Below are positions 8,705-17,019 of a stretch of DNA of 27,276 nt, piece after piece (the first letter of the stretch is position 1; the number at the start of each line of letters is the position of its first letter). Under the pieces are notes generated by a model, which made no database searches, had not been told where the DNA came from, and saw nothing but the letters and a program-made list of their open reading frames with translations. The translations under genes were made by a program, and so were the position numbers. Origin of the DNA: a virus; the IMG/VR virus record IMGVR_UViG_3300037520_001437, positions 1 to 27,276 of that record; one strand, given 5' to 3'.

Positions 8705-9388
8705 ATGGGTTATTTAAGCAATAGCGGAACAATAACAGTAGATGCAATTCTTACCAAAAAGGGAAGAGAATTGTTAGCAAAAGGTCAAGGTGCATTCAAC
8801 ATTACACAGTTTGCTCTTTCAGATGATGAGGTTGATTATGATTTATGGAATCCGCTTCACGGGCTTGGTACAAATTATTATGGTGTTGTTATTGAAAATA
8901 TGCCTATTACAGAGGCAGTTCCAGATGAAACACAATCAATGAAATATAAATTGATTACTCTTCCAGTTGGTACAAAATCTATACCGTACTTGAGAACATC
9001 AGATGATGCAACATCATATACGTTTGAAAGTTCTGCAAGAAAAGGTAAGGGATTTATAGATATTACTTTTTCAACTTACAAGTATGAAAATTTACCACAA
9101 GACGATAAATTATCAGAAAGTGGAATGACTTATTCCGTTACTATTTTAGATACAACATATGTGGATTTAGATCCTGCAAGTCTACCAACTGGTACGGTTA
9201 CAAGTCCATCTGGTAATTCTACAAAATATAGTAATATGATTCCAAACTCATCAACTTTTGATGTAACTTTTAAAGTTTTGGGTAAAACATTTGCTAATTC
9301 AGATGCACAAACTAAAACAACAAAAATTATTTTAGAAAATGAAACATATGGTTCAAGATTAGTTGTTCCTATTTCATATACATTCTAA
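8705..9388 (+). CDS. Conserved marine T4-like virion structural protein
   Basis: A 227-residue protein with a strong N-terminal signature: MGYLSNSGTITVDAILTKKG, then RELLAKGQGAF, NITQFALSDDEVDYDLWNP and a YYG..IENMP..EA.PDETQ.MKYKL block (about residues 55-85). I recognise this pattern from T4-like phages of marine bacteria, where it is annotated as a virion structural protein of unknown role. The rest is beta-rich (residues 85-227), ending in strands that suggest a sandwich fold. There are no Cys residues and no signal peptide. It is the first gene of its transcription unit and has a very good ribosome binding site, consistent with an abundant virion component. It does not look like T4 tail tube (gp19) or sheath (gp18). 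Recognition is from memory; the function remains open. Confidence 0.75.
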   Translation: MGYLSNSGTITVDAILTKKGRELLAKGQGAFNITQFALSDDEVDYDLWNPLHGLGTNYYGVVIENMPITEAVPDETQSMKYKLITLPVGTKSIPYLRTSDDATSYTFESSARKGKGFIDITFSTYKYENLPQDDKLSESGMTYSVTILDTTYVDLDPASLPTGTVTSPSGNSTKYSNMIPNSSTFDVTFKVLGKTFANSDAQTKTTKIILENETYGSRLVVPISYTF

Positions 9389-9422
9389 TATCGTTTCAAT
9401 TAGAAAATTATAGGATTATATT

Positions 9423-10616
9423 ATGGCAAATTTAATTTTTCATCCTGTTACTTATCCGAATAGTGATCCAAGATACGTTGTTGCAAATTCTTATGCAAAA
9501 TCATTATGGGGTAGTGTATCGAGTGAATTAAAAACATTTTTTACTAGTTCATTACAAACCGGCGGTTCTGTATCAAGTTCAAAATCATATTATTATGAAG
9601 TTTGGGGATCTGCATCATTAACTTGTAATGATGAACGTATGTTCTCTGTTGCATACGGACATGAGGCAGGATCTGGTTCTGCATATTTGGATTCGGTAGA
9701 TACAACAAGTGGTGATACACCATCAAAGTCAGTCTTTTCACAATTTAAATTAATGTGTTTGGATGGTGATGAGGAAGGATTTTTATTAAGTGGATCTATA
9801 TTTCCATTTGAACATATTTATGCAATTTCAATAAATAGGGATAAATTTGGGAACAGAATTGATCCTGGTAATTTTCAATTACATTTAGTTGGATTAAGTG
9901 GCAGTGGTGTACCGAACAATGTTCATACTGGAAGTAGAGTTAGAGTTTCTGGATCAAATCCAAAACTAATATCACTTATAGATGATTCAGGTGACGCAAA
10001 TCAAAGGGCAGTAGATTCTAATCCAGATTTTATATCAAGACCAAGATATATTGTTAGTGGAAGTATATCAAATGGTATTTCTGGATCTTATCCTGATAAT
10101 ACTTATGGCATATTATATCCCAGTTTGGGTGTGATGATTTTAGATGCAGATAAATTGAATGATGAATTGGGTTTTAATACTGTAACTGGAAGTAATGTTG
10201 CAGGTGATAATGCATTTAAGTTGTTCACATCTATAAGTGGTGCAGCCGCTATTAGAAATTCTGGTTTCATTGCACGTTCTATTGATGTAAAAAATGAATC
10301 TTCATATTATATTAATATAATGCCGTCACAATTTGGATATGCGTCAAATAATCCAACATATATTCTTCCGGAAGAATCACCCGATCCAGACTTTCCAAAT
10401 GACAGTAAATTGCGTGGAACAGGAATAATAAAAGAAGAAGAATGGCGTTCATTGGGTAATCCACCAAGACCACCACAGGCGAGTGTAGTTTATATTACAT
10501 CAATTGGTTTGTACAATGATACAAAGGATTTAATTGCAGTTGCAAAATTAAATAGGCCTGTAAAATTTGAGGGAACTAGAGACTTATTGAATATAATAGT
10601 AAAATTGGAGTATTAA
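9423..10616 (+). CDS. Tail/fibre structural protein, paralogue A of the GSGS family
   Basis: A 397-residue protein preceded by TAGGA 7 bases before the ATG. It is the first of five related proteins in the window. Shared landmarks are a YYYEVWGS strand, FSVAYGHEAGSGSAY (residues about 76-90), a PSKSVFSQFKLMCL helix/strand, IYAISINRDKFGNRIDPGNF (about 137-156), LISLIDDSGD, an IVSGSISNGI strand pair, YGILYPSLGVMILDADKL, DNAFKLFTSISGAA, and a C-terminal YITSIGLYNDTKDLIAVAKL. It is rich in Gly, Ser, Thr and Asn and predicted nearly all beta. A Pro-rich insert near residues 330-360 interrupts the region before the C-terminal motif. It is probably a baseplate-attached fibre or short tail spike component; no enzymatic motif is visible. 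The family is known to me only as hypothetical virion proteins in marine T4-like phages. Confidence 0.72.
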   Translation: MANLIFHPVTYPNSDPRYVVANSYAKSLWGSVSSELKTFFTSSLQTGGSVSSSKSYYYEVWGSASLTCNDERMFSVAYGHEAGSGSAYLDSVDTTSGDTPSKSVFSQFKLMCLDGDEEGFLLSGSIFPFEHIYAISINRDKFGNRIDPGNFQLHLVGLSGSGVPNNVHTGSRVRVSGSNPKLISLIDDSGDANQRAVDSNPDFISRPRYIVSGSISNGISGSYPDNTYGILYPSLGVMILDADKLNDELGFNTVTGSNVAGDNAFKLFTSISGAAAIRNSGFIARSIDVKNESSYYINIMPSQFGYASNNPTYILPEESPDPDFPNDSKLRGTGIIKEEEWRSLGNPPRPPQASVVYITSIGLYNDTKDLIAVAKLNRPVKFEGTRDLLNIIVKLEY

Positions 10617-10620
10617 TGTT

Positions 10621-11673
10621 ATGAGTGCATTTAGTTACAAAGAATTTTCACCAGATTCAATATCTGCAAATCAAAGAGAAGTTGTTACAGCACCATTGTG
10701 GTCAAATGCTCAATCATCATTAACTGCTGTTTTTACAAGTTCCGCACAATCAAGTAATGAAAAAAGATATTATTACGAGATATTCAACAGTCAATCAAAT
10801 GCACAGGGTGCAGAGTCACAATTTAGTATGACATATGGACACATATATGGTAGTGGTTCAGGAACTGGATCATACGGACAAAATTTATTAGACTATCCAA
10901 CAAAGGCAATATACTCACAATATAAACAATTATTGTTAAATGCAAGTGAAACTCTTTTTAAGTTTTCTAATGATGAAACATCCGAATACATTTATGTGAT
11001 AAATATAAATCGTGCTAGATATAAAGATAGAATGGACACTAATACTTGGCAATTGAATTTGGCAAAATTAACATCTGGTGGAACACTTGCAAGTCCAACT
11101 CAAATAATTTCATTAATAGATGATTCCGGCAATTCCTCAACAGAACTTGCATCACAAGGTGGTCGTGTCTATAATATCAGAAGTGGTAGTATTGGTGATG
11201 GCATTAATACATCCGATACAACTCCTTGGGGATTGTTTTATCCAGATTATGGTGTTATAGTATTAAATGGAAAGGCGCTTGATGCATCTGCATCATTCTT
11301 CACAAAAAATAACCCTGCAACTGCAAGTGGTGATGATAATGCTGGTAGATTTTTTACATCAATAAGTGGTGCAATTGCATCAAATAGATCAACATTAGGT
11401 TTTCGTGGTAAAACGAGTGAGGTGTTACATTCAACTTATTATTTCGCTAGATTACAGAATAATGAATTTAACTATACATCAAACAATACATTTTACTCAG
11501 GAAGTTCAAATGTATTGAAATGGGCTTCAATGTATGATAATCCCAGAACATATGTAACTACTGTTGGTTTATATGATGATTTTTACAATTTACTCGCAGT
11601 TGCAAAACTAAATAAACCGGTTTCAAAGACATTCGATAAAGAACTTGTTATTAAAATAAAAATAGATTATTAA
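10621..11673 (+). CDS. Tail/fibre structural protein, paralogue B of the GSGS family
   Basis: A 350-residue protein. It is the shortest family member and probably close to the minimal domain. It starts with ATG 10621, 4 bases after the previous stop; GGAG (10607-10610) lies 10 bases upstream. An overlapping ATG at 10616 hits a stop at once and is excluded. Landmarks in order are RYYYEIFNS, FSMTYGHIYGSGSGTGSYG (about residues 68-86), YPTKAIYSQYKQLLL, YIYVININRARYKDRMDTNT, IISLIDDSGN, IRSGSIGDGI, WGLFYPDYGVIVLNGKAL, GRFFTSISGAIA, and a C-terminal TYVTTVGLYDDFYNLLAVAK followed by LNKPV. The usual 'DPGN' is replaced by DTNT, a small departure from A, C and D. It is beta-rich with no Cys. Tandem placement and shared motifs indicate duplication from a common ancestor. 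Confidence 0.72.
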   Translation: MSAFSYKEFSPDSISANQREVVTAPLWSNAQSSLTAVFTSSAQSSNEKRYYYEIFNSQSNAQGAESQFSMTYGHIYGSGSGTGSYGQNLLDYPTKAIYSQYKQLLLNASETLFKFSNDETSEYIYVININRARYKDRMDTNTWQLNLAKLTSGGTLASPTQIISLIDDSGNSSTELASQGGRVYNIRSGSIGDGINTSDTTPWGLFYPDYGVIVLNGKALDASASFFTKNNPATASGDDNAGRFFTSISGAIASNRSTLGFRGKTSEVLHSTYYFARLQNNEFNYTSNNTFYSGSSNVLKWASMYDNPRTYVTTVGLYDDFYNLLAVAKLNKPVSKTFDKELVIKIKIDY

Positions 11674-11681
11674 GGTAAATT

Positions 11682-14600
11682 ATGGCAGATGTATTAGGTG
11701 CATTTAATGGCAACGGTTTAAATACCGTAAGAGCAGGAATGATTGCTGTTAGAAATTCTAATAGAAATAGTTTAGATGATGTGATAAGTGCATTGAGAAA
11801 TTTACAACTCAGTGCATCTAGGGCTTATGATCAGTCTGTTATCACAAATGGACCTAACTCAAATGCAACTCGGGCTGCTAAAGATACAAGAGATGCATAT
11901 GGTAAATTCATAACTGCATTTAATATCTATTTTAGATATTTGAGTTCTAGATCTTCATTGATGGAAACATTTGGAAATTGGGCTGATAGAAATACCTCAT
12001 TTAAACAACAAAGACTAGGACTTACATACCCATACGGTGCAACCACCGAATCATACATGAACTTTACAGATTTATTGACATTTATGCCATTAAATGCACC
12101 TAGTTCAGGTGGTGCAACAATAACAGGTGGTGGTGGCATAATGGTTGATCCAAGAGATCTAACCGGTGGTGCTGGTATAACCATATTCAATAATCCAATA
12201 GGACCTGGTAATTTTGTTACCGCTTCTGGAATTACAGATTTGGGTTTAACCGGATCACGTTTACCGGATGATGTTGGTGCCGATGACAGAGATTTGATTG
12301 GACCCGATAGACCGGATAATTTTGATAGTGTTGTAATAAATACACCAGTTCCATGTAAAAATCCTAGATATTGGATAAAGGTATCAAGAGACGAACTTAG
12401 AACTCAAAGAGTTTTGGTAGGACCTGATGGATTTGATAAATTTGATATAGGTTATCCTTGCGTATTAAATATTGAAATTTATAGATGTTGTGAACCTGTA
12501 ACTGTTCCTGGTTTGTCTTTAACTGCACAACAGATAACAACATACAATTCTACATATAATCCAGGAAAAGCACAACAAGTTGCGGCATTTAGTGTTACTG
12601 GTAAAAACGCATGGGTACACGAACCATGTAATGTATCAGAAAGATTTCCAGGTGAAGGTTTCTTACAGGGTAAGGGGAAACTTTTCTATACTTGGTATTT
12701 TGATTTAGAAGATGTTATTAAAGCAACATATTCTGCTTTAAATTACACACCGTCTGCACAAAGAACATCTGGAATATCAACTACATTGTTATCAGAAATC
12801 CATTCGGTAATGGCTACAACTAGAAGTCCATTTGTTGCTGGTAAAAATATAACTCAATCAAATCTATGTATTTCATCTCCACTCGGTCTTCGTGGAACAT
12901 ATTCATCTGCTGGATATAATTCATTAAATGCAATAGATTCTTTGGCAAGATACTATGGTTTGAAATCTGGATTTCCTGCTCCTGGAAGATTGTTACCAAC
13001 TTTTGATTATCTCGGTTACAAACCAATAGAAGATTCAACAACAAGTAATACCTATAAGTCTGCTGGAATTATTGAAGCATTATTAATTCAACTTGAAATA
13101 TCTTCAATGATGAACTTATGGTCACTTGCACCATCTGCATATCAAAATAATTGGAGTACACGATATAAAGATACAACCGTTCTTCTTTGTAAAGGATTAA
13201 CCGAAACAGAAAGAGAATGTTTTGGTACACCGCCACCTGCAATTGCAGATGATTGTACAAAACCTTGGAAGGGTAATGGTGATATGCTTGGTTGGTGGAA
13301 TTTTAAAGAGACAATTTCAAACGACTACCAAGATATTCAGGATAATGTAAATAAAGATACATACAAAAATGGTTTATATGAATCATTAACACTTGCTCCG
13401 GGTAGAGTGGATGGTGCTGTTCAAATAGTTCCTGGAAAAACTTTTGTATTCAAAGGAAGTAATATTGTTTCTAAACAAATTGTTAGAACAGAAAAAAGAA
13501 CAATAGATAGAACAATAGCTGGATCTGATTGCTGGGCTGGGTATTTCGATATAAACAAATATAGAATAAAGAGATTAAGAAAACATTACATAGAATTATT
13601 CTGTGTTAGTGGTGCAAAAATAGACTATCTATCGTCATATGATTCTAATGGAAGACCGATAATGGCACCCATTCCAAATGAAACAGAAAGACGTGCATTA
13701 AATAATACTACATTTTCAAAGGGTGATACTGGAAAATATGTTTCCACTATGGTGATGCAACAATTTGGTGCAAGAAATCCAAAAATAGAAACAATTGGTC
13801 CAAATCTTGGACAATGGTATATTTGGACTGAAAACGAATATGATGTAATAAATTCTGATACCGGTGCTTCTGAATTTACAGACCGTTTGCCAAAATTTGG
13901 AAGCATTGAATTGAATAAAAACGGTAATTGTATTCCAAAAGAAGAATGTAAATATTTAGGATTTCAATTAGACACAAGTAATCCATGTGGTTGTGTTGAT
14001 ATAGAAGTGTATAATTGTTACAATGTTTACATGGGATTTACATATTATGATGATATGGGTAATCCAATAACAATTCAGGATGTAAGAGAACCAAAAGATT
14101 TTGGAAACACATATGCAAAATATATGCTTCCGGCGGGATATAAAGTAACAGGTGAACAACCATCTTTGAGTCCAGAGTGTAATGAATCATCTATTAAAAT
14201 ATACCACCCATTATTATTTGGACAAGATGTAATTCGTGGAAGTAAAAAGAATATAATGATGGGATTATTCAATACATCACAGTCATTATTGTGTTATTAT
14301 ACGAGTTCTACCCAAGATAGTGTATCAAAAGATTATTATTACGAAATAACAGATTGCGATAATTGTAATAAAAAATCATATTATGCGGTTGCATATGGAA
14401 ACCGTTTTGGTTCAGGATCATTGAGTATTGGTTATGATTATAGTGACAGTCCTTCAAGGGCAATATATGGTCAGAATAAATTATTATGTTTAGAACCACC
14501 AGAAAATACATTTAAGTTTTACAATAGTGGAACAGAAAATACACCAAACGATATTTACGTGATAAACTTCAATAGGGATGGTTTGAGTCACAGAATTGAT

Positions 14601-15284
14601 CCTGGTAATTTTGAAATTAATCTTGCAGAATTAAGTGGTAGCAGTGTACCTAACCATTACCATACCGGAAGTAATGTAATGGTATCTGGATCAAATCCAA
14701 AGATTCTCAGACTAATAGACAATTCAGGTGATTCAGATGATTCTCAATTCTGTGTGGAGGCGCCATTTACAAGTTATGACCTTGTTAGTGGTAGTATAGA
14801 AGATGGTGTACACGAATCCGGTGTTGGAACAACTATTACAACTTATGGAAAAGTCTATCCTAATTTAAATTTATTAGTTTTTGATGGATCTAAATTAAAT
14901 TCATATCTAAGTTTTAATAGTGTAACTGGAAGTAATATCGCAGGTGACAATGCATTTAAATTACATACCGCCATAAGTGGTGCTGCAGTTGTTGGTTATC
15001 CAATGAAGGCACGAAATGTTAGAGAAAAAACAACAAATCATTACTTTATTAGAATACCATCAAGACACGCCAATTATAGTACAAATCCAACGTTTGTTAC
15101 AGAAGACACAACTAGAATTGGTTCTTTAAAATACGATTGTTTTGTACAAAATCCTGTTACATATGTAACATCGGTTGGTTTGTATAATCCAAAAAGAGAA
15201 TTACTTGCTATTGCAAAATTAAGTAGACCTATACAAAAAAGTCTCGAAAATGATGTATTGATTAAAATAAGGTTGAATTGGTAA
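11682..15284 (+). CDS. 1200-residue Cys-rich tail protein with C-terminal GSGS-family domain (paralogue C)
   Basis: AAGG sits 6 bases before the ATG. Residues 1-100 are helical (MADVLGAFNGNGLNTVRAGM onward). Residues 130-180 are Gly/Pro-rich. Residues about 220-830 form a region with many Cys, unusual for this phage's structural proteins, including YPCVLNIEIYRCC near 257 and NPCGCVDIEVYNC near 766. Near residues 530-600 there is a LamG-like opening (GDMLGWWNFKE, later APGRVDGAVQIVPG) without the rest of the fold. Residues about 855-1200 are a full copy of the family domain seen in A and B: YYYEITDC, YAVAYGNRFGSGS, IYVINFNRDGLSHRIDPGNF, VMVSGSNPKILRLIDNSGD, DNAFKLHTAISGAA and TYVTSVGLYNPKRELLAIAK. 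It is therefore a fusion of a long unique N-terminal part to a common C-terminal module. It is probably a large fibre or baseplate-peripheral protein. Role inferred. Confidence 0.72.
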   Translation: MADVLGAFNGNGLNTVRAGMIAVRNSNRNSLDDVISALRNLQLSASRAYDQSVITNGPNSNATRAAKDTRDAYGKFITAFNIYFRYLSSRSSLMETFGNWADRNTSFKQQRLGLTYPYGATTESYMNFTDLLTFMPLNAPSSGGATITGGGGIMVDPRDLTGGAGITIFNNPIGPGNFVTASGITDLGLTGSRLPDDVGADDRDLIGPDRPDNFDSVVINTPVPCKNPRYWIKVSRDELRTQRVLVGPDGFDKFDIGYPCVLNIEIYRCCEPVTVPGLSLTAQQITTYNSTYNPGKAQQVAAFSVTGKNAWVHEPCNVSERFPGEGFLQGKGKLFYTWYFDLEDVIKATYSALNYTPSAQRTSGISTTLLSEIHSVMATTRSPFVAGKNITQSNLCISSPLGLRGTYSSAGYNSLNAIDSLARYYGLKSGFPAPGRLLPTFDYLGYKPIEDSTTSNTYKSAGIIEALLIQLEISSMMNLWSLAPSAYQNNWSTRYKDTTVLLCKGLTETERECFGTPPPAIADDCTKPWKGNGDMLGWWNFKETISNDYQDIQDNVNKDTYKNGLYESLTLAPGRVDGAVQIVPGKTFVFKGSNIVSKQIVRTEKRTIDRTIAGSDCWAGYFDINKYRIKRLRKHYIELFCVSGAKIDYLSSYDSNGRPIMAPIPNETERRALNNTTFSKGDTGKYVSTMVMQQFGARNPKIETIGPNLGQWYIWTENEYDVINSDTGASEFTDRLPKFGSIELNKNGNCIPKEECKYLGFQLDTSNPCGCVDIEVYNCYNVYMGFTYYDDMGNPITIQDVREPKDFGNTYAKYMLPAGYKVTGEQPSLSPECNESSIKIYHPLLFGQDVIRGSKKNIMMGLFNTSQSLLCYYTSSTQDSVSKDYYYEITDCDNCNKKSYYAVAYGNRFGSGSLSIGYDYSDSPSRAIYGQNKLLCLEPPENTFKFYNSGTENTPNDIYVINFNRDGLSHRIDPGNFEINLAELSGSSVPNHYHTGSNVMVSGSNPKILRLIDNSGDSDDSQFCVEAPFTSYDLVSGSIEDGVHESGVGTTITTYGKVYPNLNLLVFDGSKLNSYLSFNSVTGSNIAGDNAFKLHTAISGAAVVGYPMKARNVREKTTNHYFIRIPSRHANYSTNPTFVTEDTTRIGSLKYDCFVQNPVTYVTSVGLYNPKRELLAIAKLSRPIQKSLENDVLIKIRLNW

Positions 15285-15685
15285 TGGATGAATATAATAT
15301 AACATATGCGTTGGGAAACTATGTAATAAATCCTCTTCCTGATATAAAAGAAGAAGATAGTGAATACTATTCTGCCGTAGATGATTTTGAATCTATTACC
15401 CCATACAAACTATTGACTATACAAGAAATAAAAAAACAAGCAGCTTTAGATGCAATGCGAATTTTTGATATTATGTATAAAAATAATAAATTTTTGATAT
15501 TACCTGATGATAGCGGAACTCCAAGTGCAATATATTTTGATTACATAAGTTTAATAAAAACTCACACAGACGATTTAGACAATTTGGAAATAAAATTGAT
15601 GTCTATAATTAATGGTTACATAAGTGATGAAACCCCATTAGATTATACCTATATTGAATTTGAAAATGATATTACATCGGAATAA
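15284..15685 (+). CDS. Small acidic protein of unknown function in the tail operon
   Basis: A 133-residue protein. ATG 15284 overlaps the preceding TAA (TAATG) and has AAGG about 11 bases upstream; it is preferred over an in-frame TTG at 15278. The protein is acidic (many Asp and Glu), has no Cys, and appears mixed alpha/beta: a helix at about residues 45-65 (LLTIQEIKKQAALDAMRIFD), a short beta hairpin (FLILPDDSGTPSAIYFDYIS) and a second helix. Sandwiched and coupled between paralogues C and D, it may be a small virion subunit or a fibre-folding chaperone. No family recognised. Confidence 0.65.
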   Translation: MDEYNITYALGNYVINPLPDIKEEDSEYYSAVDDFESITPYKLLTIQEIKKQAALDAMRIFDIMYKNNKFLILPDDSGTPSAIYFDYISLIKTHTDDLDNLEIKLMSIINGYISDETPLDYTYIEFENDITSE

Positions 15686-15693
15686 AATAAATT

Positions 15694-17019
15694 ATGTTAA
15701 ATTCGTTACTGACAAATAGGTATCTTTTACAATTAATAAGAGATTATGTTCAATTTCAATTTGACAATAATACTCATATAGCAGCCGCTGATGGTATAAA
15801 ACCATCATACTCATATTCATTAAATGATGCCATAACTCAGCCAGTAATCACATTTAAAGACAATTCTCCTTCTCCTAAAAGTAATACGTATATTTTTAAA
15901 AGTTTACTAGATGAAGATAAGACATATCAAGATTTTGTTAAATCTATACCTATAACAACTTATCATACATTGGGTTTATTTAGTTGTAATAAAGATGAAA
16001 GAGTGTATCATATTTACACTGGATCAACAACTTCAAATCATTCAAACTATTATTTGCCGGTCTATAACAAAGTTCCATTATCGTTTGATGCTTACCATGA
16101 ATTTGATATTTCATATGCACACATATCCGGTTCTGGATCATCATATATTGAAATAGATGGCGACTATGAAACGGAATACTTACCATCAAAAACAATGTAT
16201 AGAAAATATATGTTGGAATGTTTTGAAAAGACAACAGGAAAATTTGAATTTAAAAATAATAAAAATGGTGATCATTTTTACATATTACAATTTGGTAGGG
16301 ATTCTTTTAAAGATAGATTGGATCCTGGCAATTTTCAAATATCCTTGGCAGCACATCCACCGTTTTTAACTGGTAGTGGATTAACTTTATCACCAGGCCA
16401 AGTTGCTACTGCAAGTAAACTATTTACATTAATAGATAACAGTACAGATGGTAATGAATATGTAACCGAAACTGAAGAAGTAAAAGATTATTATTATTTG
16501 GTATCTGGATCATTACAAGATGGGATATATGATGAACCCGAATCAGATGGTTGGGGCATTATTTTTCCAAATAAAGGCATTGTAATTTTAGATGCTACTG
16601 TATTGGATAATTCGTGTTCATTAGATACATCGGTAACATCTAGTAATGGTAATAATCCGTATAAATTATTTTTGTCAATAAGTTCCTCATTGACACCATT
16701 GTCATATAATCCTTATGGAAGTATACGGCAAAATACTGGTTCATTTTTTGCTCGTTCAATGGAAAAGAAGATAGTTGAAACACATTTTTGTAGAGTTATG
16801 CCAAATGAAATGATTTATTCAAATAATCCAACATATCTATCTGCAAGTCAAGAAAATGTTAAATACAGATATTTTCAAAGACAAGGTGGTGCATACATAA
16901 CTACTATTGGTTTATACAATGATAATAGAGAACTTCTTGCAGTTGGTAAATTAGAAAAACCACTTTTTAGAAAAAATAATGTTGAAACTATATTCCAAGT
17001 AAGAGTGAGGTTGAACTAA
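15694..17019 (+). CDS. Tail/fibre structural protein, paralogue D of the GSGS family
   Basis: A 441-residue protein. The N-terminal 110 residues begin MLNSLLTNRYLLQLIRDYVQ, a hydrophobic helix that is probably structural rather than a signal peptide, and have no counterpart in A or B. The common domain follows: FDISYAHISGSGSSY (about 134-148), PSKTMYRKYMLECF, FYILQFGRDSFKDRLDPGNF, LFTLIDNSTD, YYYLVSGSLQDGIYD, WGIIFPNKGIVILDATVL, PYKLFLSISSS, FCRVMPNEMIYSNNPTYL and the C-terminal AYITTIGLYNDNRELLAVGK. It is more divergent than A to C, with an extra Pro/Gly/Ser-rich loop (about 225-245). The stop overlaps the ATG of the next gene (TAATG), so D and E are probably translated in a coupled way. Likely a fibre or baseplate-peripheral component. 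Confidence 0.7.
   Translation: MLNSLLTNRYLLQLIRDYVQFQFDNNTHIAAADGIKPSYSYSLNDAITQPVITFKDNSPSPKSNTYIFKSLLDEDKTYQDFVKSIPITTYHTLGLFSCNKDERVYHIYTGSTTSNHSNYYLPVYNKVPLSFDAYHEFDISYAHISGSGSSYIEIDGDYETEYLPSKTMYRKYMLECFEKTTGKFEFKNNKNGDHFYILQFGRDSFKDRLDPGNFQISLAAHPPFLTGSGLTLSPGQVATASKLFTLIDNSTDGNEYVTETEEVKDYYYLVSGSLQDGIYDEPESDGWGIIFPNKGIVILDATVLDNSCSLDTSVTSSNGNNPYKLFLSISSSLTPLSYNPYGSIRQNTGSFFARSMEKKIVETHFCRVMPNEMIYSNNPTYLSASQENVKYRYFQRQGGAYITTIGLYNDNRELLAVGKLEKPLFRKNNVETIFQVRVRLN

Noticed and set aside
9389-9422. Promoter in the 34-base gap before paralogue A
   Set aside because: No -10/-35 pair, TATAAATA-like box or copy of the 16-mer was found; only a ribosome binding site is visible, so readthrough from the 8705 gene is more likely.
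15694-15760. Signal peptide or membrane anchor at the N-terminus of paralogue D
   Set aside because: The hydrophobic run is broken by Asn, Arg, Gln and Asp and lacks a cleavage site; an amphipathic structural helix is more likely.
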